The position numbers were made by a program, and so were the translations under genes. Shown here piece by piece: positions 1 through 9,290 of a DNA stretch of 64,000 nucleotides. The stretch's first letter is position 1; every line of letters begins with the position of its first letter. The stretch is from Thauera sp. UBA6194 (lineage in GTDB: Bacteria > Pseudomonadota > Gammaproteobacteria > Burkholderiales > Rhodocyclaceae): the NCBI GenBank assembly GCA_002422685.1, contig DITC01000039.1, positions 36,823 to 100,822 of the forward strand. Reading direction: 5' to 3'. The notes beneath the pieces are model-generated. The model made no database searches. It worked only from the letters and a program-made list of their open reading frames with translations, and was not told the DNA's origin.

Positions 1-334
1 GCATCTTGGCAATCTCGACCGCGGAGTTGCCGGCGAAGATCTCGAGCTGAGCCTGGATGGGCTCAGGGTCGACCTTGCGCATGAGCTTACCGATGTACTG
101 CAGCTGGCGGCGGCGGGCTTCCATCTTGAAACCCTGCGCGGCGCGAACCGCCTCGTACAGGGTGTCGGGCAAGGGCATCTTTTTCAGCCGCTCGGACGAG
201 AGCGCGACGAGCTGCTCGCCCAGGTCCTGCAGCGCCTGCATGTCGCGCTTGCGACTGCTCTTGCTCGGCGGTTCGAGAAAATCGTCCTCGTCTTCGGGGG
301 CGGATTGGCCGTGGCGGCGCGAATCTGGGCGCAT
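1..334 (-). CDS. yjgA: YjgA/DarP family ribosome-associated protein (3' end outside window)
   Basis: The reverse strand is open from an ATG at 334-332 to the window edge, giving about 111 residues of a DUF615 protein. After an acidic, serine-rich N-terminus comes the conserved block with KRDMQALQDLGEQLVAL, LPDTLYEAVRAAQ and RRRQLQYIGKLMR. YjgA/DarP associates with the 50S subunit and helps its late assembly. Divergent transcription from pmbA is the usual arrangement in beta- and gammaproteobacteria and supports the call. The C-terminus is not visible. Confidence 0.9.
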   Translation of the reverse strand, partial: MRPDSRRHGQSAPEDEDDFLEPPSKSSRKRDMQALQDLGEQLVALSSERLKKMPLPDTLYEAVRAAQGFKMEARRRQLQYIGKLMRKVDPEPIQAQLEIFAGNSAVEIAKM

Positions 335-398
335 TGCGTGCAGGGGGTCTGGCTTGATCGGGTTAAGATTATAGCCTTTGCACGCACCCGGCCCGCCC

Positions 399-1745
399 AT
401 GTCCAGTCAAGGCTTTTCCTTTTCGCAGGCGCATCTCGCCGAAATCGCCACCGATATCCTCAAGCACGCGAAAAAGCACGGCGCCTCCGCCTGCGAGACC
501 GACGTCTCCGAGGGCTTCGGCCAGTCGGTGGCGGTGCGCAAGGGCGAGGTCGACACCATCGAGTACAACCGCGACAAAGGCGTGGGCGTCACGGTGTACG
601 TCGGCCAGCAGCGCGGCTATGCGAGCACCTCGGACTTCTCGAAGAAGGCGCTCAAGGCCACGGTGGAGGCGGCGCTGTCGATCGCCCGCTTCACCGCGCC
701 CGACCCCTGCGCCGGCCTGGCCGATGCCGGGTTGATGGCGAAGCCCGAAGACATGCCCGAGCTCGACCTCTTCCACCCCTGGCAGATCGACGTCGCCACG
801 GCGATCGAGCTCGCCCGCCGCTGCGAAGAGGCGGCCTTTGCGGTGAGCCCGAAGATCAGCAACTCCGAAGGCGCCAACACCTCGATCCAGCAGTCACAGT
901 TCGTCTCGGCCAACAGCAATGGCTTCATCGGCGGTTATGCCACCACCCGTCACGGCATGTCGTGCTCGGTGATCGCCGGCGAGGGCGACGGCATGCAGCG
1001 CGAATACTGGTACGACTCGCGCCGCGACCCGGCCGAGCTGATGTCGACGCAAGACATCGGTCGCCTCGCCGGCGAGCGCGCGCTCGCCCGGCTGGGCGCG
1101 AAGAAGATCCGCACCTGCGAGGTGCCGGTGATCTTCGAGGCGCCGCTCGCGGTGGCGCTGATCGGCAACTTCGTGCAGGCGGTGAGCGGCGGCGCGCTCT
1201 ATCGCAAGTCGAGCTTCCTGCTCGATAGCCTCGGCCAGCAGGTGTTCTCGCCGGTGGTGAGCATCGCCGAGCGCCCGCATCTCAAGAAGGCCTTCGGCTC
1301 CAGCCCCTTCGACAGCGACGGCGTCGCCACCCGCGACCGCGAGGTGGTCACCGACGGCGTGCTCAACGGCTATTTCCTGTCGACCTATTCGGCGCGCAAG
1401 CTCGGCCTGCAGACCACCGGCAACGCCGGCGGCTCGCACAACCTCATCGTCAAGCCCGGAGAGCACGACCTCGCCGGCCTCATCAAGAAGATGGACAAGG
1501 GCCTGCTCGTCACCGAGTTGCTCGGCCATGGCGTGAATTACGTCACGGGCGATTACTCGCGCGGTGCGGCAGGCTTCTGGGTAGAGAAGGGCAAGGTCAA
1601 GCATGCGGTCGAGGAGATCACCATCGCCGGCAACCTGCGCGACATGTTCCGCAGCATCGTCGCGGTCGGTAAGGACGCGCTGCCGCGCGGCGCCAAGCTG
1701 TGCGGCTCGGTGCTGATCGAGCGCATGAAGGTGGCCGGCCGCTGA
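399..1745 (+). CDS. pmbA: Metalloprotease PmbA/TldE
   Basis: The 448-residue product matches the usual length of PmbA (TldE), the partner subunit of TldD in a cytosolic heterodimeric peptidase that processes modified peptides and degrades CcdA-type antitoxins. Visible family features are an N-terminal domain with VRKGEVDTIEYNRDKGVGV, the mid-protein YRKSSFLLD, and the C-terminal block TTGNAGGSHNLIV, GHGVNYVTGDYSRGAAGFWVEKG. In this family the catalytic zinc motif (HExxxH) belongs to TldD; none is seen here. ATG at 399 is preferred over an in-frame TTG at 378 because it lies 64 bp from the divergent yjgA start and opens with the typical N-terminus. TldD is not in the window. Confidence 0.95.
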   Translation: MSSQGFSFSQAHLAEIATDILKHAKKHGASACETDVSEGFGQSVAVRKGEVDTIEYNRDKGVGVTVYVGQQRGYASTSDFSKKALKATVEAALSIARFTAPDPCAGLADAGLMAKPEDMPELDLFHPWQIDVATAIELARRCEEAAFAVSPKISNSEGANTSIQQSQFVSANSNGFIGGYATTRHGMSCSVIAGEGDGMQREYWYDSRRDPAELMSTQDIGRLAGERALARLGAKKIRTCEVPVIFEAPLAVALIGNFVQAVSGGALYRKSSFLLDSLGQQVFSPVVSIAERPHLKKAFGSSPFDSDGVATRDREVVTDGVLNGYFLSTYSARKLGLQTTGNAGGSHNLIVKPGEHDLAGLIKKMDKGLLVTELLGHGVNYVTGDYSRGAAGFWVEKGKVKHAVEEITIAGNLRDMFRSIVAVGKDALPRGAKLCGSVLIERMKVAGR

Positions 1746-1793
1746 AGACAGCGCCGGCGCAAAGCAAGGCCGCCCGGGCAGTGGCGCGCGGCC

Positions 1794-1799
1794 TATAAT
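1794..1799 (+). promoter_or_regulatory. Candidate -10 box for the first TakP-like gene
   Basis: A perfect TATAAT lies 36 bp upstream of the GTG start at 1835. No convincing -35 is seen at 16-18 bp spacing. A TATAAT also precedes the second TakP-like gene at a similar distance (3798-3803), which supports both. Confidence 0.45.
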
Positions 1800-1834
1800 C
1801 AATCGTTAATTCAATGCACCCGCAAGGAGAAATC

Positions 1835-2929
1835 GTGGAACGTCGCTCATTCCTCAAGAAAGCCGGCGTCGGCCTGGCCGCCGGCGCGGCCTCGACCGCC
1901 GCAATCGCCGCCCCCGCCGTCCAGACCGGTCTGCCGGAGATCAAGTGGCGCTTGACCTCGAGCTTCCCCAAGAGCATCGACACGCTCATGGGCAGCGCCG
2001 ACCTGCTGGCGAACCGTCTGCGCGAGATCACCGGCGGCAAGTTCGACATTCGCGTCTATCCCGCGGGTGAGCTCGTGCCGGGCATGCAGGCGCTCGACGC
2101 CGTGCAGCAAGGCACGGTCGAGCTGGCCCACACCTGCTCGTATTACTACGTCGGCAAGGACAAGGCCTTCGGCTTCGGCACCGCCATTCCCTTCGGCCTC
2201 AACGTGCGCCAGATGGACGCCTGGATCATCGCCGGCGGCGGCCAGGAGCTGCTCGACGCGTTCTACAACGACTACAACGTCTACTCCTTCCTCGGCGGCA
2301 ACACCGGCGTGCAGATGGGCGGCTGGTTCCGCAAGCAGATCAACACGGTCGATGACGTCAAGGGCCTGAAGTTCCGCATCCCCGGCCTGGGCGGCGAGAT
2401 CCTGTCGCGCATGGGCGCGATCCCGCAGCAGCTCGGTGCGGGCGACATCTACGCCGCGCTCGAGAAGGGCACCATCGACGCAGCCGAGTTCGTCGCGCCC
2501 TACGATGACGAGAAACTCGGCCTGAACAAGGTTGCGCCCTATTACTACGCCCCGGGCTTCTGGGAGCCGGGTCCGGCGGTGCACTTCTTCGTGAACAAGC
2601 AGGAATGGGACAAGCTGCCGGCGGAGTACCAGGCCGCCTTCCGTGCCGCCGCGCGCGAAGCGCACATCCTGATGACGGCCAGCTACGACCACAAGAACCC
2701 GCAGGCCCTCGCCCGCCTGCTCTCGCAGGGCGTCAAGCTGCAGCGCTTCTCGAACGAGATCATGCAGAAGGCCTACGAGATCAGCCAGGAGATGTACGCG
2801 GAGGAATCGGCGAAGAACCCGGCCTGGAAGAAGATCTACACCGAGTTCGTCAAGTATCGCCAGTCGCAGAACGCCTGGTTCGGCGTGGCCGAGGCCACCT
2901 ACGACCGCTTCATGCAGTCGGTACGCTGA
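1835..2929 (+). CDS. TRAP transporter substrate-binding protein, TakP-like (orphan paralog 1)
   Basis: A 364-residue periplasmic binding protein of the DctP fold. It begins with a twin-arginine signal (ERRSFLKKAG followed by an alanine-rich stretch to about residue 29), so Tat export is likely. It resembles Rhodobacter TakP, which binds 2-oxo acids with Na+: SSFPKSIDT, YPAGELVPG, GNTGVQMGGWFR, GLKFRIPGLGG and KGTIDAAEF. The ligand-arginine position is R181. At the E-W pair typical of TakP this protein has E218-F219, and GPYDD is replaced by APYDD, so ligand preference may differ. GTG at 1835 is chosen because AAGGAG sits 5 bp upstream and the reading starts right at the Tat motif. No permease genes follow; a terminator at 2957-2990 closes the unit. 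Confidence 0.9.
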   Translation: MERRSFLKKAGVGLAAGAASTAAIAAPAVQTGLPEIKWRLTSSFPKSIDTLMGSADLLANRLREITGGKFDIRVYPAGELVPGMQALDAVQQGTVELAHTCSYYYVGKDKAFGFGTAIPFGLNVRQMDAWIIAGGGQELLDAFYNDYNVYSFLGGNTGVQMGGWFRKQINTVDDVKGLKFRIPGLGGEILSRMGAIPQQLGAGDIYAALEKGTIDAAEFVAPYDDEKLGLNKVAPYYYAPGFWEPGPAVHFFVNKQEWDKLPAEYQAAFRAAAREAHILMTASYDHKNPQALARLLSQGVKLQRFSNEIMQKAYEISQEMYAEESAKNPAWKKIYTEFVKYRQSQNAWFGVAEATYDRFMQSVR

Positions 2930-2956
2930 GCGCCACTGCGGAGCAGGCCGTATCGT

Positions 2957-2990
2957 CGCGGGGGCCCCATGTGGGCTCCCGCGTTTTTTT
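2957..2990 (+). terminator. Rho-independent terminator after TakP-like gene 1
   Basis: Arms 2957-2967 (CGCGGGGGCCC) and 2973-2983 (GGGCTCCCGCG) pair with one G-T wobble around a 5-nt loop, followed by seven T (2984-2990). It isolates the orphan binding-protein gene from the phosphatase gene. Confidence 0.9.
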
Positions 2991-3066
2991 CTGCTCCGGC
3001 TTTCGCACCCAGCCTGCCCCCCTCGAATCCTTTGTCCCACACCGGGCTTCACCTGCACCGCTCGTC

Positions 3067-3729
3067 ATGAAATCCACACCACTCACCGCCGCCACCTGCC
3101 GCATCTGCCTCGTCCGCCATGGCGAGACAGCCTGGAATGTGGAACGCAGGCTGCAGGGGCACCTCGACATCCCCTTGAACACGGTGGGCCAGCGCCAGGC
3201 CGAAGCGGCCGCGGCGAACCTGGAGCGCACACCTTTCGCCGCGTTCTACAGCAGCGACCTGACGCGCACGCGCGAGACGGCTGCGACCGTCGCGCGCCCG
3301 CACGGCCTCGCGGTGAGGCCCGAACCCCGCCTGCGCGAACGCCACTACGGCGCGTTCCAGGGCCTCACCTATGCGGAGGCGGCGCGCTTGCACCCCGACA
3401 CCTATCGCCTGTTCGTGGCGCGCGACACCGAATTCAGCTTTCCCGGCGGCGGAGAAAGCCTGAACACCTTCGCCGCACGCGTGCGCGCGGCGCTCGAGGA
3501 CATCGCGGCACGCCACCGCGGCGAGCAGGTTCTGGTCGTCACCCATGGCGGCGTGCTCGACGTCGTGCACCGCATTGCATCGAGCACGGACCTGCGGGCG
3601 CCCCGCGACTTCGCCCTCCCCAACGCCGCGCTCAACTGGATCGAGCACACCGCGGGCGCATGGCGCATGCTGCGCTGGGCCGACCAGACGCATCTGGGCG
3701 AAGCACGCGACGAATTGCCAAACGCATAA
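3067..3729 (+). CDS. Histidine phosphatase family protein (phosphoglycerate mutase-like)
   Basis: The 220-residue protein has the branch-1 histidine phosphatase signature LVRHGETAWN near residue 16, with the phosphorylated His, the second catalytic region ERHYGAFQG, and VVTHGGVLDVVHR carrying the second catalytic His. It is GpmB/CobC-like. Members of this group hydrolyse phosphate esters of sugars, nucleotides or alpha-ribazole-phosphate, and sequence alone does not pick the substrate. No cobalamin genes are nearby. The ATG at 3067 is the first start that gives a normal-length N-terminus ahead of LVRHGE. The gene stands alone between two terminators. Confidence 0.85.
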   Translation: MKSTPLTAATCRICLVRHGETAWNVERRLQGHLDIPLNTVGQRQAEAAAANLERTPFAAFYSSDLTRTRETAATVARPHGLAVRPEPRLRERHYGAFQGLTYAEAARLHPDTYRLFVARDTEFSFPGGGESLNTFAARVRAALEDIAARHRGEQVLVVTHGGVLDVVHRIASSTDLRAPRDFALPNAALNWIEHTAGAWRMLRWADQTHLGEARDELPNA

Positions 3730-3744
3730 CACGCGATATTCATA

Positions 3745-3766
3745 AAAACCCCTGAATAAGGGTTTT
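3745..3766 (+). terminator. Terminator-like hairpin after the phosphatase gene
   Basis: AAAACCC (3745-3751) and GGGTTTT (3760-3766) form a 7-bp stem with an 8-nt loop. The A- and T-rich flanks make it a plausible intrinsic terminator, possibly working both ways. Confidence 0.65.
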
Positions 3767-3797
3767 CCTCGGTTTTCGTTGAATCAAGCACGCTTCG

Positions 3798-3803
3798 TAT
3801 AAT
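3798..3803 (+). promoter_or_regulatory. Candidate -10 box for the TRAP operon
   Basis: A perfect TATAAT lies 35 bp upstream of the GTG at 3838, just after the preceding terminator. The -35 region is poor, so an activator may be needed. Confidence 0.5.
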
Positions 3804-3837
3804 CGTGCCGCTTGAAAACCACTTCAAAGGGGACACC

Positions 3838-4920
3838 GTGGAACGTCGCAAATTCATCCAGGGCGCCGGCATGGCCGGCATTCTCGCAGCCGGCACCGCG
3901 CCGGCCATCGTGCGCGCGCAGGAGCAGATCCGCTGGCGCCTGGCCTCGAGCTTCCCGAAATCGCTCGACACCGTGTTCGGCGCATCCGAAGTCTTCGCCA
4001 AGAACGTGACCGAAGCGACCGGCGGCAAGTTCAGCATCTCCGTCCATCCTGCCGGCGAGCTCGTGCCCGCCTTCGGCGTGGTCGACGCGGTGCAGCAAGG
4101 CACCATCGAGTGCGCCCACACCGCGCCCTACTACTTTTTCGGCAAGGACGAGACCTTCGCGCTCGACTGCGCCGTGCCTTTCGGCATGAACTCGCGCACG
4201 ATGACGGCGTGGATGAACGAGGGCAACGGCATGAAGCTGTTCCGCGAGTTCTACGCCCAGTTCAACATCGTGAACATCCCCTGCGGCAACACCGGCGCGC
4301 AGATGGGCGGCTGGTACCGCAAGGAGATCAAGTCGGTCGCCGACCTCAACGGCCTCAAGTTCCGCGTCGGCGGCTTCGGCGGCCGCGTGCTGGCCAAGCT
4401 CGGCGTGGTGGCGCAGAACATTCCCGCCGGCGAGATCTACCAGGCGCTGGAAAAAGGCACGATCGACGCCGCCGAATGGATCGGCCCCAACGACGACCTC
4501 AAGCTCGGCCTGCACAAGGTCGCGCAGAACTACTACTTCCCGGCGTGGTGGGAAGGCAGCACCCAGTTCTCGCTGTACATCAACGACAAGCAGTGGAACG
4601 GGCTGTCCAAGGAATACCAGGCGATCGTGCAGCACGCCGCCGCCGCGGCGCACATCTACTGCCAGGCGCGCTACGACGCACGCAACCCGGGCGCGCTCAA
4701 GCAGCTGGTCTCCGAAGGCGCCAAGCTCAGCCGCTTCCCGCGCGACGTGATGGATGCTGCGTTCAAGGCCTCGCGCGAGGTCTATGCCGAGCTCGCCGAG
4801 AAGAACCCGAACTGGCAGAAGATCTTCCCCGACTACTCGCGCTTCCTGGCCGATCAGGTGCAGTGGCAGTCGGTGGCCGAGGGCAATTACTCGCAGTACA
4901 TGTCCGGACAGAAGCTGTAA
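3838..4920 (+). CDS. TRAP transporter substrate-binding protein, TakP-like (paralog 2)
   Basis: A 360-residue periplasmic binding protein beginning with a Tat signal (ERRKFIQGAG). It is close to TakP: WRLASSFPKSLDT, HPAGELVPAFG, GNTGAQMGGWYR, LKFRVGGFGG with the ligand arginine at R176, and AAEWIGPNDD carrying the E213-W214 pair seen in 2-oxo-acid binders. It therefore probably captures pyruvate-like 2-oxo acids for the DctQ-DctM permease encoded next. The GTG start has AAAGGGG just upstream, the same arrangement as paralog 1. Substrate assignment is by family; the exact acid is unknown. Confidence 0.9.
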   Translation: MERRKFIQGAGMAGILAAGTAPAIVRAQEQIRWRLASSFPKSLDTVFGASEVFAKNVTEATGGKFSISVHPAGELVPAFGVVDAVQQGTIECAHTAPYYFFGKDETFALDCAVPFGMNSRTMTAWMNEGNGMKLFREFYAQFNIVNIPCGNTGAQMGGWYRKEIKSVADLNGLKFRVGGFGGRVLAKLGVVAQNIPAGEIYQALEKGTIDAAEWIGPNDDLKLGLHKVAQNYYFPAWWEGSTQFSLYINDKQWNGLSKEYQAIVQHAAAAAHIYCQARYDARNPGALKQLVSEGAKLSRFPRDVMDAAFKASREVYAELAEKNPNWQKIFPDYSRFLADQVQWQSVAEGNYSQYMSGQKL

Positions 4921-5073
4921 GGCTGTAAGATGCGCGGCCGCGCCCGGCCCCGAGCCGCGGCGCGTGCCGACGCCCCGCGCGCTGACGCGTCACATCGTCC
5001 CGGCCGCTTGCGACCGGTGCCGTGAGTTGCGGTGCCCGGTCGTCCCGTTTCTTCAACGCATCCAGGCTCTCCC

Positions 5074-5667
5074 ATGGGAACGCTCCTCCGCCTCTCCGCG
5101 CTGATCGACGCACTGACCCGATTCGTCGGCAAGTCCACGATCTGGCTCGTGCTCGCCGCCACGCTGATCAGCGCCCTCAATGCGATCGCGCGCAAGGCGT
5201 TCAACGTCGGCTCCAACGCCTACCTCGAGATCCAGTGGTACCTGTTTGCCGGCGTATTCATGCTCGGAGCGGGCTACGTGTTCCTGCAGAACGCCCACGT
5301 GCGCATCGACGTCGTGGCCAGCAAGCTCTCGATGCGCACACGCAACATCATCGACATCGTCGGCATCGTGCTTTTCCTGCTGCCGATGTGCTGGTTCATG
5401 ATCCAGTTTTCCTGGCCGCTGGTGCATAACGCCTACGTGTCGCACGAGGTGTCCTCCAACGCCGGCGGCCTGATCCGCTGGCCGGTGTATGCGCTCGTGC
5501 CCGCGGGCTTTGCCCTGCTCGCGCTCCAGGCGCTGTCCGAGCTCGTCAAGCGCGTCGCTTTCCTGCGCGGGCTCGGCCCCAATCCGCTCCTGCAGGTCGT
5601 CGATGAAGTCGCCGACGCGGCAGAGATCGCCCGTGCTTCCGCCTCCGCGAGCGAGACCGAAAAATGA
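5074..5667 (+). CDS. TRAP transporter small permease (DctQ-type)
   Basis: A 197-residue integral membrane protein with four hydrophobic segments (about residues 20-42, 55-75, 95-120 and 140-165), the layout of DctQ subunits. The NAHVRIDVVASKLS segment is typical of the family. It forms the inner-membrane TRAP permease with the large subunit, whose ATG overlaps this stop by 4 bp. An in-frame GTG at 5032 exists, but ATG at 5074 places the first membrane segment normally. The 153-bp gap after the binding-protein gene shows no terminator. Confidence 0.9.
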   Translation: MGTLLRLSALIDALTRFVGKSTIWLVLAATLISALNAIARKAFNVGSNAYLEIQWYLFAGVFMLGAGYVFLQNAHVRIDVVASKLSMRTRNIIDIVGIVLFLLPMCWFMIQFSWPLVHNAYVSHEVSSNAGGLIRWPVYALVPAGFALLALQALSELVKRVAFLRGLGPNPLLQVVDEVADAAEIARASASASETEK

Positions 5668-7352
5668 TCGAAATGCTCTCGACCAGCCTGCCCCAGCTGA
5701 TGTTTCTCATGCTGGCGATCTTCCTGCTCAGCGGTTTCCCGGTCGCTTTCTCGCTCGCCGCCACCGGCCTGATGTTCGGCTTCGTCGGTATCGAATTCGG
5801 CATGCTGCCGGCCAGCCTGTTCCAGGCCCTGCCCCTGCGCGTGTTCGGCATCATCCAGAACGACACCTTGCTCGCGATCCCGTTCTTCACCCTGATGGGG
5901 CTGGTTCTGGAGCGCAGCGGCATGGCCGAGGACCTGCTCGACACCGTCGGCCAGGTGTTCGGCCCGGTGCGCGGCGGCCTTGCGCTCGCCGTCATCCTGG
6001 TCGGCGCCCTGCTCGCGGCCACCACCGGCGTGGTCGCCGCATCGGTGATCTCGATGGGTCTGATCTCGCTGCCGATCATGCTGCGCTACGGCTACAGCCG
6101 CGCGATCGCCTCGGGCGCGATTACCGCATCGGGCACGCTGGCGCAGGCCGTGCCGCCGTCGCTGGTGCTCATCGTCATGGCCGACCAGCTCGGCCGCAGC
6201 GTGGGCGATCTGTATCGCGGCGCCTTCCTCCCGGCCTTCATGCTGATCGGCATGTACGTGATGTTCATCGTCGGCCTGGCCATCTTCAAGCCGAAGCTGG
6301 TGCCCGCCCTGCCCCCCGAGGCACGCCATTACCGCGAAGAGGACGGCAGCTCGGGCATGCGCTCGCTCGGCGTGTTTTCCATCCTGGTCACGGTGCTCAC
6401 CACGGTGTTCGGCCTGTACTACGCCGACATCGCGAGCGCGATCTCCGGCGCCGAGCGCACGCCGCCCAGCGACGAGACCATCGTGGTCTCGCTCACGGTG
6501 GGCACGCTGATCGCCTTCTTCGGTGCGGCGCTCAACAAGCTGCTGCGCCTCGGGCTGTTGTCGCGCATCACCGAGCGCGTCACCTTCGTGCTCATTCCGC
6601 CGCTCACGCTGATCTTCCTCGTCCTCGGCACCATTTTCCTCGGCGTCGCCACGCCGACCGAGGGCGGAGCCATGGGCGCGGTCGGCGCGCTGCTGATGGC
6701 GCTCGTCCGGCGCCGCCTCGACCTGCCGCTGCTCAAGCACGCGCTGGAATCGACCGCCCGGCTGTCGACCTTCGTGCTCTTCATCCTCATCGGCTCGACG
6801 CTGTTCAGCTTCACCTTCATCGCGGTCGATGGCCAGCTCTGGGTCGAGCACCTGTTCGACAAGCTGCCGGGCGGTCAGGTGGGCTTCCTGATCTTCGTGA
6901 ACCTGATGGTGTTCGTGCTCGGTTTCTTCCTCGACTTCTTCGAGATCGCCTTCATCCTCGTGCCGCTGCTGGCACCGATCGCGGAAAAGCTGGACATCAA
7001 CCTGATCTGGTTCGGCGTGATGCTGGCGATGAACCTGCAGACGTCCTTCCTCACCCCGCCCTTCGGCTTCGCGCTGTTCTACCTGCGCAGCGTGGCACCG
7101 ACCAAGTCCTTCCTCGACCGCGTCACCGGTCGCCAGATCGAGGGCGTGACGACGATGGACATCTACCGCGGCTCGATCCCCTTCGTGATCATCCAGGTGA
7201 TCATGCTGACGCTGCTGTTGGTGTTCCCCGAGATCGTCACCTTCAGCCTCGACAAGCCGGTGCTGGTCGACCCCGACTCGATTCAGCTCGAGATCCCAGG
7301 CAGCTTCGACGGCGGCGGCTGGGGCGACGAGAAATCCCAGGACGGCTGGTAA
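5664..7352 (+). CDS. TRAP transporter large permease (DctM-type)
   Basis: A 562-residue polytopic membrane protein and the transport channel of the Na+-driven TRAP system. Family motifs include TGVVAASVISMGLISLP, TASGTLAQAVPPSLVL, LGVATPTEGGAMGAVGA and NLQTSFLTPPFGFALFYL. It is longer than the 425-450 residues common for DctM. The extra length lies mainly in a central region (about residues 215-310) with additional hydrophobic segments and a charged loop (EARHYREEDGSSG). The ATGA overlap with the small subunit implies coupled translation. The unit ends at the strong terminator at 7375-7408. Confidence 0.92.
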   Translation: MIEMLSTSLPQLMFLMLAIFLLSGFPVAFSLAATGLMFGFVGIEFGMLPASLFQALPLRVFGIIQNDTLLAIPFFTLMGLVLERSGMAEDLLDTVGQVFGPVRGGLALAVILVGALLAATTGVVAASVISMGLISLPIMLRYGYSRAIASGAITASGTLAQAVPPSLVLIVMADQLGRSVGDLYRGAFLPAFMLIGMYVMFIVGLAIFKPKLVPALPPEARHYREEDGSSGMRSLGVFSILVTVLTTVFGLYYADIASAISGAERTPPSDETIVVSLTVGTLIAFFGAALNKLLRLGLLSRITERVTFVLIPPLTLIFLVLGTIFLGVATPTEGGAMGAVGALLMALVRRRLDLPLLKHALESTARLSTFVLFILIGSTLFSFTFIAVDGQLWVEHLFDKLPGGQVGFLIFVNLMVFVLGFFLDFFEIAFILVPLLAPIAEKLDINLIWFGVMLAMNLQTSFLTPPFGFALFYLRSVAPTKSFLDRVTGRQIEGVTTMDIYRGSIPFVIIQVIMLTLLLVFPEIVTFSLDKPVLVDPDSIQLEIPGSFDGGGWGDEKSQDGW

Positions 7353-7374
7353 AGCCGCCGGCAGACGGGCAAAA

Positions 7375-7408
7375 GGCGCGCATCCTCTTCGATGCGCGCC
7401 TTTTTTTT
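7375..7408 (+). terminator. Rho-independent terminator after the TRAP operon
   Basis: Arms 7375-7384 (GGCGCGCATC) and 7391-7400 (GATGCGCGCC) are perfectly complementary with a 6-nt loop, followed by eight T (7401-7408). Confidence 0.95.
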
Positions 7409-7466
7409 GCCCCGCCCGCCCGTGATAAACTCGCGCGTTGATTTCATCCTCTTCAGAGCCGCCGAC

Positions 7467-8717
<1,251 letters not shown>

Positions 8718-8777
8718 GCCGCCCGGCGGGGCTTGCGCCGACATGGTGCCCGCCCCGCCCGCGATTGCCTCCCGGCC

Positions 8778-9290
8778 ATGAAATGCCCCTTCTGCGCTGA
8801 CCCCAACACCCAGGTCACCGACACGCGCGAAAACGAAGACGGCGACGTCGTCCGGCGTCGCCGTCGCTGCGTGAAGTGTGACAAGCGCTTCACCACCTAC
8901 GAGCGCATCGACCTCAAGATGCCGCACATCGTCAAGCGCAACGGCAACCGTACCGAGTTCGACCACGCCAAGCTCGCCGGCAGCATGAAGCTGGCGCTGC
9001 GCAAGCGCCCGGTCACCATCGAGGCCATCGACGCCGCCGTCGACCGTATCGAGGCCCGCCTGCTCTCCATGGGCGAGCAGGAAGTCCCGAGCGAGAAGAT
9101 CGGCGAGCTGGTGATGAAGGAGCTCAAGAAGCTCGACAAGGTTGCCTACATCCGCTTCGCGTCGGTATATCGCAACTTCGCCGACGTGGATGAGTTCTCG
9201 GAGGTGATCCGCGAAGTGCAGCCGCGGCCGCGCAAGAGCAAGGCGAACAAACCCGGCATCGACCCCGAACATGACCTTTTCGGCGGCTGA
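8778..9290 (+). CDS. nrdR: Transcriptional repressor NrdR
   Basis: The 170-residue protein has the NrdR architecture: an N-terminal zinc ribbon with two CxxC pairs (CPFC at the start and CVKC near residue 31) and an ATP-cone domain (VKRNGNRTEFDHAKL onward). It represses ribonucleotide reductase operons by sensing ATP/dATP. ATG at 8778 places the first CxxC at residues 3-6, as in all NrdR proteins. It lies 60 bp after glyA and overlaps ribD by 20 bp, so the three genes are probably co-transcribed. Confidence 0.97.
   Translation: MKCPFCADPNTQVTDTRENEDGDVVRRRRRCVKCDKRFTTYERIDLKMPHIVKRNGNRTEFDHAKLAGSMKLALRKRPVTIEAIDAAVDRIEARLLSMGEQEVPSEKIGELVMKELKKLDKVAYIRFASVYRNFADVDEFSEVIREVQPRPRKSKANKPGIDPEHDLFGG

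Noticed and set aside
7409..7466. Glycine riboswitch before glyA
   Set aside because: Only 58 bp separate the terminator from the start, too short for the tandem aptamer, and no conserved elements are visible.
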